In this document: in pieces, positions 35,658 to 46,497 of the stretch
Layout: each line of letters begins with the position of its first letter
How positions within the stretch are numbered: the stretch's first letter is position 1
Origin: Clostridiales bacterium
GTDB taxonomy: Bacteria; Bacillota; Clostridia; Saccharofermentanales; Saccharofermentanaceae
DNA: 64,000 nt
Assembly (NCBI GenBank): GCA_017513085.1
Contig: JAFWDK010000024.1
Location: 1-64,000 of the forward strand
Direction of reading: 5' to 3'
Notes under the pieces: model-generated
The model's database searches: none
Seen by the model: the letters and a program-made list of their open reading frames with translations, nothing else
Told to the model about the DNA's origin: nothing
Position numbers and translations under genes: made by a program

Positions 35658-38081
35658 ATGGATACAAAAAATCTGTGTTTTGGTTGTTTTAATGCGCATA
35701 ACGGACAAGGTCCTTGTCCTCATTGTGGATTTGACCTTGCGACGGTAAAGCATCCTTTTGTTGCTCTTCCTATCGGCACGATCCTGAATGGCAGATACCT
35801 CACCGGACGTGTTCTTGGAGTGGGCGGCTTTGGTGTTACGTATCTTGCATTTGATATGACGTTGGAGATCTGTGTGGCGATCAAGGAATTCCTGCCTTCC
35901 GGAATCGCGCTTCGTGACTCTGACCGTTATACTATGACTGTGACAGCACCGGAAGAACAACCTAAATTTGATTCCGGCGCATCCAAGTTCCTTGAAGAAG
36001 CACGTCTTTTGGCAAAACTGCGAGATGTTCCGAATATTGTTACCGTGCAGGATTATTTCCGTGAAAACAATACCGCGTACTTTGTTATGGAATACGTAGA
36101 AGGTGTAGATCTTATGCGGTATACGCAGATGCGTGGTGGTAAGCTTTCTTACGAAGAGACTCTGCAATTGACTTTGCCGATTATTGATTCGTTGGCTCAT
36201 GTTCATGCGCACAATCTTTTGCACCGTGATATCAGTCCGGACAATATCGTCGTGACAAAAAACGGTAGCACACGTCTCCTTGATTTTGGCGCAGCTCGTC
36301 TGGCTATCGACACGGAGAAAAGTAAATCTATTATTTTAAAACATGGTTTTGCTCCGGAAGAACAGTACAGAAAACACGGAAATCAGGGCCCGTGGTCAGA
36401 TGAATATGCATTAGCTGCCACGATGTATCTGATTATGACCGGTGTGATGCCTCCGGATTCTATCGAGCGTGTGCATGATGACTCCCTGGTACCGCCGATC
36501 CAGCTCGGTGTGCAGATCCCGCAGCATGCAAACGATGCTTTGATGAAAGCACTGGCTGTCAGTGCTTCTGAGCGTTTCCCGGATATGAGTTCTTTTTCCG
36601 AAGCTTTGACAGGAAAGAAAGCGGTTGCTCCGGTCTCTTATGCAACAACAGGAGGAAACTACGGAACAGGTTTCGGAAGCACGGATTTGCCTACGGCGTC
36701 TTCGGCTTTGGAAGGCAATATGGTAGAGGGTAAGACTGTTGCTATGCCACAGGAGACAGAGGCTGTTACTAATCCTGCGCAAGCTGTTGCCCAGGCTCAG
36801 GCAGCTTCGCAACAAATGCCACAGAAAGTGATTTCTCCGTCGATCCTGAATCCGGATCAGAATAATGGACAGATCGCCCCGCCTTCTACTTTTACTCAGA
36901 CGCCAAAGAAGAAGAGTATCTGGAAACGGCCGGTAACTTATATCCTTGCGGCGTGTATCGCGCTGGTGGGTGCGGGTGTTCCTACCGGGATCTATTTGTA
37001 TCAGAATGGATATTTCGGCGAAGCCGAGGAATCTTCTACACGAAGAACGAAGAAAACCACTACGGAAGCTTCGGAAACAGAAGAGACGGTTCCGCCTGAG
37101 TCTTCGGAATATGCAGATCCTGCTGTGCTGGAAGATGATAATAAGAAGATCTATACGGATTCCGTCAGAGGATTCAGTATTTCGGCTCCGAAGAATTACT
37201 CTTTTGAGAATAATGATGGGATCTATGTGCTGACTCGGACTGATTCTCAATGCTTCGTCTATACTGATATGCTTTCTCATTATGGAGATTTGCGAATCAA
37301 GTCTCTTGATGATTTTGTTGCGGTAAGCAATTCTTTTGTTTCGGATTATCTCGATAATAAACTCGGACTTCAGGATTATACGTTAAAGACAGGTGAATAC
37401 CAGTTTGTTTACAGAGCGAGCAACGCGTATAGTGTCGTATGTGACGCCAATGCTTATTCAAATGGAAAACGTGTGGACGTAACTTTTGTAGCGACCGAGT
37501 TGAAAGAGAAAGAAGCGGTCCTCTTGAATTGCGCCGTGATGCCTTTAGATGAAAAGGGCATGTATTCCAGCGATGACTGGACACAACTTCAGGAAATACT
37601 GGATACGTTAATCGAGGATTCGACCAAAACGAGTTCTTATGAAATGTTTGAACATGAAAACAAGCCCAAGTTCCATTTCCTTTATAAGAAGTCGGATGTT
37701 GCGTCGATCAGTACCGAGGAGATAGCTAATTCTGTGCAGTCTACCAACCTTGTGTTTAATGGTACAGATCCTGAGAAAAATGTGATTCGTGTGGTAGCCA
37801 TGGGTAAGCAGGGTTCGATCTCAACTGCATGTAAGACAGCTGAACAAGCAATAGGATTCTCTGTCGGTGGCTATACGGCAGTTACACCGATCGTTCGTAC
37901 GAGTTCGGATATTCGTGTCAGAAACTATGCTGTACAAAAAGACGGTGAGAACCTCAATTGTACAGTCTGTGTCATCAAGATCGGTGGTCAGTACTATTCC
38001 GTTATTGCTGTCAGCGATGATGATTCTCTGGAAAAGATCGCATTGAACTTTACTTTGGTCGTTATGTCATTGTCCACATGA
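35658..38081 (+). CDS. Membrane Ser/Thr protein kinase with N-terminal zinc ribbon
   Basis: An 807-residue kinase. A zinc ribbon (C7, C10, C20, C23) opens the protein. The kinase domain (about 45-318) has the Gly loop GVGGFGVTY, Lys76 in VAIKE, a Glu in FLEEARLL, HRDISPDN (Asp191, Asn196) and DFGAAR (Asp209). Position 193 is Ser where most kinases have Lys (HRDxKxxN). A linker with EGKTVAM (Thr360), one transmembrane helix (about 424-446) and an outer domain (about 470-807) follow. The outer domain has no PASTA repeats and is unlike PrkC; its repeated F.F/V.IS.P segments suggest a ligand or wall sensor. It ends the five-gene operon and abuts tgt tail to tail with no spacing. Confidence 0.92.
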   Translation: MDTKNLCFGCFNAHNGQGPCPHCGFDLATVKHPFVALPIGTILNGRYLTGRVLGVGGFGVTYLAFDMTLEICVAIKEFLPSGIALRDSDRYTMTVTAPEEQPKFDSGASKFLEEARLLAKLRDVPNIVTVQDYFRENNTAYFVMEYVEGVDLMRYTQMRGGKLSYEETLQLTLPIIDSLAHVHAHNLLHRDISPDNIVVTKNGSTRLLDFGAARLAIDTEKSKSIILKHGFAPEEQYRKHGNQGPWSDEYALAATMYLIMTGVMPPDSIERVHDDSLVPPIQLGVQIPQHANDALMKALAVSASERFPDMSSFSEALTGKKAVAPVSYATTGGNYGTGFGSTDLPTASSALEGNMVEGKTVAMPQETEAVTNPAQAVAQAQAASQQMPQKVISPSILNPDQNNGQIAPPSTFTQTPKKKSIWKRPVTYILAACIALVGAGVPTGIYLYQNGYFGEAEESSTRRTKKTTTEASETEETVPPESSEYADPAVLEDDNKKIYTDSVRGFSISAPKNYSFENNDGIYVLTRTDSQCFVYTDMLSHYGDLRIKSLDDFVAVSNSFVSDYLDNKLGLQDYTLKTGEYQFVYRASNAYSVVCDANAYSNGKRVDVTFVATELKEKEAVLLNCAVMPLDEKGMYSSDDWTQLQEILDTLIEDSTKTSSYEMFEHENKPKFHFLYKKSDVASISTEEIANSVQSTNLVFNGTDPEKNVIRVVAMGKQGSISTACKTAEQAIGFSVGGYTAVTPIVRTSSDIRVRNYAVQKDGENLNCTVCVIKIGGQYYSVIAVSDDDSLEKIALNFTLVVMSLST

Positions 38082-40270
<2,189 letters not shown>

Positions 40271-40391
40271 AGCTTCATATTATAATTGTAATTGACGTTC
40301 ATGTATAGTAGGTGGTATCATTTTATGAGGTTTTTACTGCCCAAACGGCGTAATTTCCAATAAATTTTGATAAAGAAATGGAGGCATGTTT

Positions 40392-41285
40392 ATGAAGAAG
40401 CCGGTTTTTGTGGGTTCTGCTGTAGCCCTGGTGACACCTTTTAACGAAGGAGGTGTAGATTCGAAAAAACTTAAGGCTCTGATCGACTTCCATTTGGCAC
40501 ATAAGACAGATGCAATCGTAGCATGCGCGACGACCGGTGAAGCGGCAACTATGCCGGATGAAGAACATCTTGCGACGATCCGTGAAATCGTTGAGTATGT
40601 GGACGGTCGTGTTCCGGTTATTGCCGGTACGGGAAGTAATGATACGGCTCATGGCGTGAAGCTTGCAAAGGAAGCGACGGCTATTGGCGCGGATGCGCTT
40701 TTGGCTGTTACACCATATTATAATAAGGCTTCCCAGGAGGGGATCTACCGCCACTTCAAGGCAACTGCCGAAGCGACGGATCTTCCGATCATTGTTTATA
40801 ATGTACCATCCAGAACGAATCTTAATATTGCTCCGGCAACGTATAAGAGACTTTCGGAAATCGAGAACATTGTCGGCGTCAAGGAATGTAACATGAATCA
40901 GATCCCGGAAACAGTGAATCTTTGTGGAGATGATCTTGTCCTTTATTCCGGCGAAGATGGACTTGTAGTTCCGCTTTTGTCGATGGGTGGTAAGGGTGTC
41001 ATTTCCGTTGCTTCACACATTGTTCCGGAAACTATGCACGATATGGTCATGGCTTTCTTAAATGGTGATGTGGCGACAGCGGCGAAGATGCAGGCTAGCA
41101 TCGTTCCTTTGGTAAAAGCACTTTTCTCGGATGTTAATCCGATTCCTGTCAAGGAAGCTTTGAACATTCTGGGTTGGGATATCGGTTCTTGCCGTATGCC
41201 ATTGTGCGAGATGAGTGAAGAGGGCAGAAAGAAGCTTGCTGATATACTGAAGCAGTATGATCTGTCTTTTCATCCGAATAAGTAA
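40392..41285 (+). CDS. dapA: 4-hydroxy-tetrahydrodipicolinate synthase
   Basis: A 297-residue aldolase that joins pyruvate and aspartate semialdehyde in lysine/diaminopimelate synthesis. The Schiff-base Lys164 lies in GVKEC, Tyr136 in VYNVPSRT, and the substrate motif is ATTGEAAT. ATG 40392 is chosen because GGAGG lies at 40380-40384, too close to the ATG at 40386. dapB follows 11 bases later. Confidence 0.96.
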   Translation: MKKPVFVGSAVALVTPFNEGGVDSKKLKALIDFHLAHKTDAIVACATTGEAATMPDEEHLATIREIVEYVDGRVPVIAGTGSNDTAHGVKLAKEATAIGADALLAVTPYYNKASQEGIYRHFKATAEATDLPIIVYNVPSRTNLNIAPATYKRLSEIENIVGVKECNMNQIPETVNLCGDDLVLYSGEDGLVVPLLSMGGKGVISVASHIVPETMHDMVMAFLNGDVATAAKMQASIVPLVKALFSDVNPIPVKEALNILGWDIGSCRMPLCEMSEEGRKKLADILKQYDLSFHPNK

Positions 41286-41296
41286 GGAGAAGGAAT

Positions 41297-42055
41297 ATGT
41301 CTGAGGTACGAGTATTTTTAAGTGGTTGCATGGGCCGAATGGGTCGTGTGATTACTGAGATGTGCAGTGAGTATGAGGATACTGTTATCGTTGCCGGTTC
41401 TGATGTTGTGGAAAATCCGAATTCTTCCTTCCCGATCTACAAAGATCCGACCGAGTGTAAAGAAGAATTTGATGTGATCATCGATTTTTCCCATGTAAGT
41501 GCTTTTGCCGGAATTACAAAACTGGCGGAAACATCCGGCAAACCGATCGTTATGTGTACGACCGGACTTTCCGAGGAACAGAAAGCAGACCTTAAGAAAC
41601 TCTCTGAAAAGGTTGGCGTCTTTTACTCCGGAAATATGTCGCTGGGCATAAATGTTTTGATCAATTTGGTGAAGAAGGCTGCGGCGCAGCTTTATCCTGA
41701 TTTTGATATTGAATTGGTTGAGGAACATCACAATAAGAAACTTGATGCTCCTTCCGGTACAGCGCTGATGATCGCAGATGCGATGAATGAGGCAGTGGAT
41801 AACCGTTTGGAGTATGTTTATGAACGTCAGTCCAAGCGTCAGAAGCGTGAAAAGAAGGAATTGGGGATCCATTCGATCCGTGGCGGCAATATTGTCGGCG
41901 AACACAAGGTCATGTTTATCGGCGGAGAAGAGATATTGACGATCTCTCACTCTGCACAGACGAGAAACGTGTTTGGGCGAGGCGCTGTTGCTGCGGCAAA
42001 GTATATGCTTGGCAAAGGACCGGGTATGTATGATATGCAAAGTATGCTTGGTTGA
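41297..42055 (+). CDS. dapB: 4-hydroxy-tetrahydrodipicolinate reductase
   Basis: A 252-residue reductase acting directly after DapA. It shows the nucleotide-binding start VFLSGCMGRMGRVI, the FSHVSAF segment, CTTGLSEEQ, EEHHNKKLDAPSGTALMIAD with the catalytic His and Lys, and SIRGGNIVGEH. AAGGAGAAGG precedes the ATG. Both genes feed peptidoglycan and lysine; the aspartokinase that starts the pathway lies at 51067. Confidence 0.97.
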   Translation: MSEVRVFLSGCMGRMGRVITEMCSEYEDTVIVAGSDVVENPNSSFPIYKDPTECKEEFDVIIDFSHVSAFAGITKLAETSGKPIVMCTTGLSEEQKADLKKLSEKVGVFYSGNMSLGINVLINLVKKAAAQLYPDFDIELVEEHHNKKLDAPSGTALMIADAMNEAVDNRLEYVYERQSKRQKREKKELGIHSIRGGNIVGEHKVMFIGGEEILTISHSAQTRNVFGRGAVAAAKYMLGKGPGMYDMQSMLG

Positions 42056-42095
42056 TCCCGGGCGACTGAAATAATTAACAATTGGAGGAACAGGA

Positions 42096-42536
42096 ATGAT
42101 TAAGGTATTACTTGATGCGGCAGCTGGAACAGGAGAGGCTACACCACAGGGCCCGAGCACACTGATCATGCTTGCTATTTTCGGTGTTTTCATTATTTTC
42201 TGGTATTTTATCGGAATCCGGCCGCAGAGAAAAAGAGAGAAAGAATTAAAGACGAAGGTCGACAGTATGCGTGTCGGTGACCGCATTATTACGATCGGCG
42301 GTCTTTGCGGACAGGTTGCGAATATTAAAGATGATGAGGTTACGATCATGACCAGCGCAGCGAATACTCTTGTTACTTTCAAGAAGTCTGCGATCAATAA
42401 CGTAATCAGTCGTGATGCTAAGCCGGCAGATGCTGAGCCGGCTAAAGAAGAGAAGAAAGCTTCGAAAGATGAGGCTAAGAAAGAGTCTTCGGAAGTAGAA
42501 ACTGTTTCTGAAGATAGCGGCTCTTCTGAAGAATAA
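42096..42536 (+). CDS. yajC: Preprotein translocase subunit YajC
   Basis: A 146-residue single-pass membrane protein of the Sec accessory complex. The N-terminal helix (about 22-42, LIMLAIFGVFIIFWYFIGI) is followed by RPQRKREKELKTKVDSMRVGDRIITIGG, typical of YajC. The acidic/lysine C-terminal tail is longer than the usual 90-110 residues. ATTGGAGGAAC precedes the ATG. No secDF follows. Confidence 0.95.
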   Translation: MIKVLLDAAAGTGEATPQGPSTLIMLAIFGVFIIFWYFIGIRPQRKREKELKTKVDSMRVGDRIITIGGLCGQVANIKDDEVTIMTSAANTLVTFKKSAINNVISRDAKPADAEPAKEEKKASKDEAKKESSEVETVSEDSGSSEE

Positions 42537-42569
42537 TCTTTTTTTTGATATCAAATCAGATGATATGAG

Positions 42570-42602
42570 ATGGAGTTACCTTTGCTTAAGGGGTAACTCC
42601 AT
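42570..42602 (+). terminator. Hairpin after yajC
   Basis: ATGGAGTTACC pairs with GGTAACTCCAT around an 11-base loop. The following T run is short (TTTTGCTTC), so termination is likely but may be partial. Confidence 0.75.
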
Positions 42603-42707
42603 TTTGCTTCATTTCTAAAGTGCTTTTGCGTTGTTCCTATGATAAAATAATAAGGTGTTCTTTTCCTTCAAAACGGAAGGACATGAATTTAAAAAAGGAT
42701 GGTAAAC

Positions 42708-44579
42708 ATGAGTAACGGTCGTGGTGGAATACCCAATGAAGTGGTGGAAGAGATCCTTTCACGAAGTGACATTGTGTCGATCGTCGGACAGTATGTTCAG
42801 TTTACCAAGTCGTCCGGACAAAACCAGTTCGGTCTTTGTCCTTTTCATTCTGAAGATACGCCGTCTTTTTCAGTATCCACAAATAAACAGATCTATTATT
42901 GTTTCGGTTGCCATAAGGGCGGAAATGTTGTGAATTTCATTATGGAGGTCGAGCACCTTTCCTATGTTGAAGCGTTGAAGTTCCTCGCGGAGAAGGTCGG
43001 TGTGAAGGTCCCTGAACCGGATGATGATAATTATCGGCGTGAAGAGTATCAGAGAAAGCGCATCAAGGAAGTCCTTCTTGAAGCTGCCCGTTACTATTAT
43101 GCTTGTTTTCGTTCCGATAAGGGGCGTGAGGCCAAGGCATATCTTACTAAGAGACAGATTTCGCCTCAAACTGCGACAAAGTTCGGTCTCGGATATGCTC
43201 CGAATGAATGGAACGGCCTGTATAATCATTTGGTTTCAAAGAAGTTTACGCAGAATGAGATCGCCAAGTCCGGTCTTTTTATTACGAAGAACGGCAAGAC
43301 TTATGATCTTTTCCGCGGACGCCTGATGTTTCCGATCTTTAATGCGATGGGTGAACTGATTGCTTTCGGCGGACGTATCATCGGGGATGGACAGCCTAAA
43401 TATGTCAACTCTCCGGAATCCCCGGTATACTCGAAACAGAGAAATCTGTATGCTTTGAACTTTGCCAAGTCTGCCAAGATGAAACAGATCATTGTCGTAG
43501 AGGGCTACATGGATGTTATCTCGATGCATCAGGCCGGTGTTACGAATGCAGTGGCTTCGCTTGGTACAGCGTTAACTGAGAGACAGCTGGATCTGTTGGA
43601 GCGGTATTGCGAGGAGGTAGTGCTTTTTTATGATTCGGACCGTGCCGGACAGAATGCGGCGATCCGAGGTTTGAAAATGCTTTTTGACAGAAAGAAGAAG
43701 CATACCGGTATGACGACAAAGGTTCGTGTCGCGAAAGTTCCGAATGGAAAAGATCCGGATGAGTTTATCCGTGAGTTCGGGAAAGATAAGTTTGCGGAAG
43801 TGGTGGCTAATGCAATGCCTGTGCTTGATTATCTGGTGGAATCTGCACGACTTCAAAGTATGGAAAGCGGAAGCTTCGATTCTGTGCTTTTTCAGCAGCT
43901 TATTTCTACGTATCTTTCCTGGGAAGATAATATGATCCTCCGTGAAAGGGCGGCAAATCAGGCGGCACAGATCCTTGGCGTATCGACGGCATCGGTCATG
44001 GCGGAAGTCGGTAAACTTTCGGTCAAAAGCCATACTGACGCGGTGATCCGTTCCAGAAAGGAAGTGGAGCGGCAGGATACGATACTTCCGGAAAAGAAGA
44101 TCGGCGAGACGGCTTCTCCGGAAGAAATCGTGCTTATGTGTTTGCTTTCGGAATTGAAGGAATCCTATCCGGCTTTCGTTGAGAAATATAAAGACAAACC
44201 GTTGGTAACCGATTTTTCAATGGGAACGATGCGAACGATCGCGACAGAAGTGCTGCCGATACTTGAGACAGGGACACTTGATGCCAACAGATTGCTTCTT
44301 GCTTGCGAAAACCTGATCCTGAACAGAAGAGCAGCCAAAGATACGATTTCTGAGGCTTTGCTACGCGTGGAATATGGAAAGGATCTGGATGAACTGATGC
44401 GAAATACTTTGAATTATCTTTATCTGGTCCGTCTTTCCGTCTATACCAAGCAGAAGGATGAACTTGCGAAGCGGCTCGATGCCATGCCGGACGGAGATGA
44501 TCGTGTAGCAACGGAAAACGCATTCCGGCAGACTTTGGAGTATTTGCAGTTTTTAAAGAGAAAGATGAGGAAGACTTAA
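42708..44579 (+). CDS. dnaG: DNA primase
   Basis: A 623-residue replication primase. The N-terminal CHC2 zinc site (CPFH and CFGCHKGG) is followed by the RNA polymerase core and the Toprim motifs IVVEGYMD and FYDSDRAGQNAA. A C-terminal helicase-binding region (about 440-623) follows. ATG 42708 has AAAAAAGGA at the right distance; the earlier ATG at 42699 does not. In many Firmicutes rpoD follows dnaG, but here trmK does, overlapping by 1 base. Confidence 0.97.
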   Translation: MSNGRGGIPNEVVEEILSRSDIVSIVGQYVQFTKSSGQNQFGLCPFHSEDTPSFSVSTNKQIYYCFGCHKGGNVVNFIMEVEHLSYVEALKFLAEKVGVKVPEPDDDNYRREEYQRKRIKEVLLEAARYYYACFRSDKGREAKAYLTKRQISPQTATKFGLGYAPNEWNGLYNHLVSKKFTQNEIAKSGLFITKNGKTYDLFRGRLMFPIFNAMGELIAFGGRIIGDGQPKYVNSPESPVYSKQRNLYALNFAKSAKMKQIIVVEGYMDVISMHQAGVTNAVASLGTALTERQLDLLERYCEEVVLFYDSDRAGQNAAIRGLKMLFDRKKKHTGMTTKVRVAKVPNGKDPDEFIREFGKDKFAEVVANAMPVLDYLVESARLQSMESGSFDSVLFQQLISTYLSWEDNMILRERAANQAAQILGVSTASVMAEVGKLSVKSHTDAVIRSRKEVERQDTILPEKKIGETASPEEIVLMCLLSELKESYPAFVEKYKDKPLVTDFSMGTMRTIATEVLPILETGTLDANRLLLACENLILNRRAAKDTISEALLRVEYGKDLDELMRNTLNYLYLVRLSVYTKQKDELAKRLDAMPDGDDRVATENAFRQTLEYLQFLKRKMRKT

Positions 44580-45250
44580 TGGATCTAGCGAAAGAAGAGC
44601 TTTCACCACGACTGATGACGGTCGTTTCGCTGATCCCCGAGTGCCGGACTGTGATCGATGTTGGTTCAGACCACGGAAAACTTGGCGCCTGGTGTCTTTC
44701 GGCAAAGCGGTGCCGATCACTGGTTGCGACAGATATTCACGAAGCGCCTGCCAAGCGTACCGGTGACTATCTGAGACTTTGCGGTTTTTCGGGAGAATCT
44801 TCTGTTCTTTGTACTGATGGCCTTACAGGTGTCGACGTATCTGATGATACGACTATCGTTATAGCCGGAATGGGCGGCCTCGAGATCAGAAAGATACTGC
44901 AGTGCTTTTTACAAAGAATAGAAGAACTTCCATCAGATCTTACTTTTGTGCTTCAGCCGCAAAGGTCTTTTTATGAATTGCGTGCCTTTTTGACGGAACA
45001 CGGGCTGGCCATCCGTGAAGAAGCTATAGCTTTGGAACGCGGTCATTTTTATACAGTGATGAAGGTGGTCCCGGATAAAGGGGTGAAAGAATTAAGTGAT
45101 GCGGAATTATTTCTTGGACCGTATTTGCTTAGTCAAAAACCACCGCATTTTAAAGAATATATGAATCACCAGCATGGAGTGCTTGAAAAACAGGCGCTCG
45201 GCGATGTCAGATGCCGGAACGTGCTGGAACAATGGGAGGCTTTATTATGA
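44579..45250 (+). CDS. trmK: tRNA (adenine22-N1)-methyltransferase
   Basis: A 223-residue Rossmann methyltransferase. The SAM motif is VIDVGSDHGKLGAWCL, followed by ATDIHEAPA, IVIAGMGGLEI and FVLQPQRSFYELRAFL, all typical of TrmK/YqfN. It begins in the dnaG stop codon and overlaps the next gene, a common three-gene order once rpoD is set aside. Confidence 0.93.
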   Translation: MDLAKEELSPRLMTVVSLIPECRTVIDVGSDHGKLGAWCLSAKRCRSLVATDIHEAPAKRTGDYLRLCGFSGESSVLCTDGLTGVDVSDDTTIVIAGMGGLEIRKILQCFLQRIEELPSDLTFVLQPQRSFYELRAFLTEHGLAIREEAIALERGHFYTVMKVVPDKGVKELSDAELFLGPYLLSQKPPHFKEYMNHQHGVLEKQALGDVRCRNVLEQWEALL

Positions 45251-46017
45251 AAAAGGAATATCTTGTACATGATGTTATGGCGGCCATGCAGGAGATCGCT
45301 CCCGCAGAACTTGCCTGTTCCTGGGATCATGTCGGACTTATGATCGGCGATCCGGGGGCATCAGTGAAAGGTGTGCTTCTTGCCTTGGATCCGAATCGTG
45401 CTGCAATCGAGGCGGCTGTTTCGGCCGGCGCCAATTTGCTCATTACGCACCATCCGCTATTCTTTCATCCTGTGCACGAACTTGATTATCAGACATCTAT
45501 CGGCGCGAATGTCCGCCAGCTGATCCAAAACGATATCAATGTCTTTTCGGCGCATACCAATCTGGATAAAGCTAAACACGGCGTAAATCAGGCTTTGGCA
45601 AAAGAACTGGATCTTGTTATGCCGGTTCTCCTTGAGGGTGCCGAGGTGGGTATCGGGGGGAGTCTTGGAGATGATTCCAGAAATCTTTTCGAATATGCAG
45701 AATTCGTTAAACTTCAGCTTGGCGCTACAGGCGTGATCTTAAATACCGATCAGGATCAGGAAGTTTCCCGGGTGTTTCTCCAAGGCGGTGCTTTTGACGA
45801 AGATGTAATGCCGATACTGAAAATGGCTAGGATCGACTGTGTGGTGACCGGAGAAATGAAGCATTCTCATATGGTTGAACTTGAAGAAGCAGGGATCGCG
45901 GCGATCGTGTGCGGTCATGAAGTGACCGAACGCATAGTTCTGCCGAGTTTAAAGGAACAGCTTTTGCGCAAATTGCCGAATTTGCCGGTTACAGTCTTTT
46001 CCGGGCACAAATGGTGA
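45247..46017 (+). CDS. Nif3-like dinuclear metal center protein
   Basis: A 256-residue protein of the Nif3/YqfO family, the short form without the middle YqfO insert (which would give about 370 residues). Metal-ligand candidates are the His pair in LITHHPLFFHP, AHTNLDKAKHGVNQ and GEMKHSHMVELEEAG. It starts in an ATGA overlap with trmK after GGGAGG. The family function is uncertain; some annotations name a GTP cyclohydrolase, which is not established. Confidence 0.93.
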   Translation: MKKEYLVHDVMAAMQEIAPAELACSWDHVGLMIGDPGASVKGVLLALDPNRAAIEAAVSAGANLLITHHPLFFHPVHELDYQTSIGANVRQLIQNDINVFSAHTNLDKAKHGVNQALAKELDLVMPVLLEGAEVGIGGSLGDDSRNLFEYAEFVKLQLGATGVILNTDQDQEVSRVFLQGGAFDEDVMPILKMARIDCVVTGEMKHSHMVELEEAGIAAIVCGHEVTERIVLPSLKEQLLRKLPNLPVTVFSGHKW

Positions 46018-46050
46018 AAAAAAGAGGTAGAAGTTAATTCTACGTTCGAT

Positions 46051-46056
46051 TATAAT
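46051..46056 (+). promoter_or_regulatory. -10 element of rnpB
   Basis: A perfect TATAAT lies 14 bases before the RNA 5' end. No good -35 is seen at 16-18 bases. Confidence 0.55.
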
Positions 46057-46069
46057 ACTATTGTTTTCT

Positions 46070-46418
46070 AAGCTGGGCCGGATGATCGCGGGCACAAGTG
46101 TCGAAAGACCGTGCATGAGGAAAGTCCGGGCTCCATAGGACAAGGGTGCCGGGCAGTTCCCGGTGAAGGTAACTTTAAGGAAAGTGCAACAGAAAAGAAA
46201 ACCGCCGGTTCTTTCGGGAAACGGTAAGGATGAAAAGGCGAGGTAAGAGCTCACCGGCGATACGGTAACGTATCGGCCTTGTAAACCCCACCCGGAGCAA
46301 CGCCGTGGGAGATAGAACTGTGGTCCGCAGGTCTCAAGGAGGCGGCTTGAGCCGGAACGAGATTTCCGGTCTAGATAGATGATCATCCATGACAGAACCC
46401 GGCTTACAGGTCCAACTT
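46070..46418 (+). ncRNA. rnpB: RNase P RNA (class A)
   Basis: The catalytic RNA of tRNA 5' maturation, about 349 nt. The two ends pair to form P1 (AAGCTGGGCC with GGTCCAACTT, one mismatch and one wobble). The conserved GAGGAAAGTCCGGGCTCC lies near the 5' end and AGAACCCGGCTTACAGG near the 3' end, and the universal core element AGATAGA is at about 46310. With its flanks it fills the gap between the Nif3-like gene and the AIR synthase gene (46018-46497). I see no terminator directly after it. Confidence 0.95.
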
Positions 46419-46497
46419 GGAAAATACTTTATTTGTTAAAACATTACATGTTATTGATGTATGAAGAATATTAATGTTTAGAAAGAAGGAAAGTGAC

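Noticed and set aside
41318..42397. 359-residue minus frame across dapB and yajC
   Set aside because: It is antisense to two well-supported genes and has no ribosome site.
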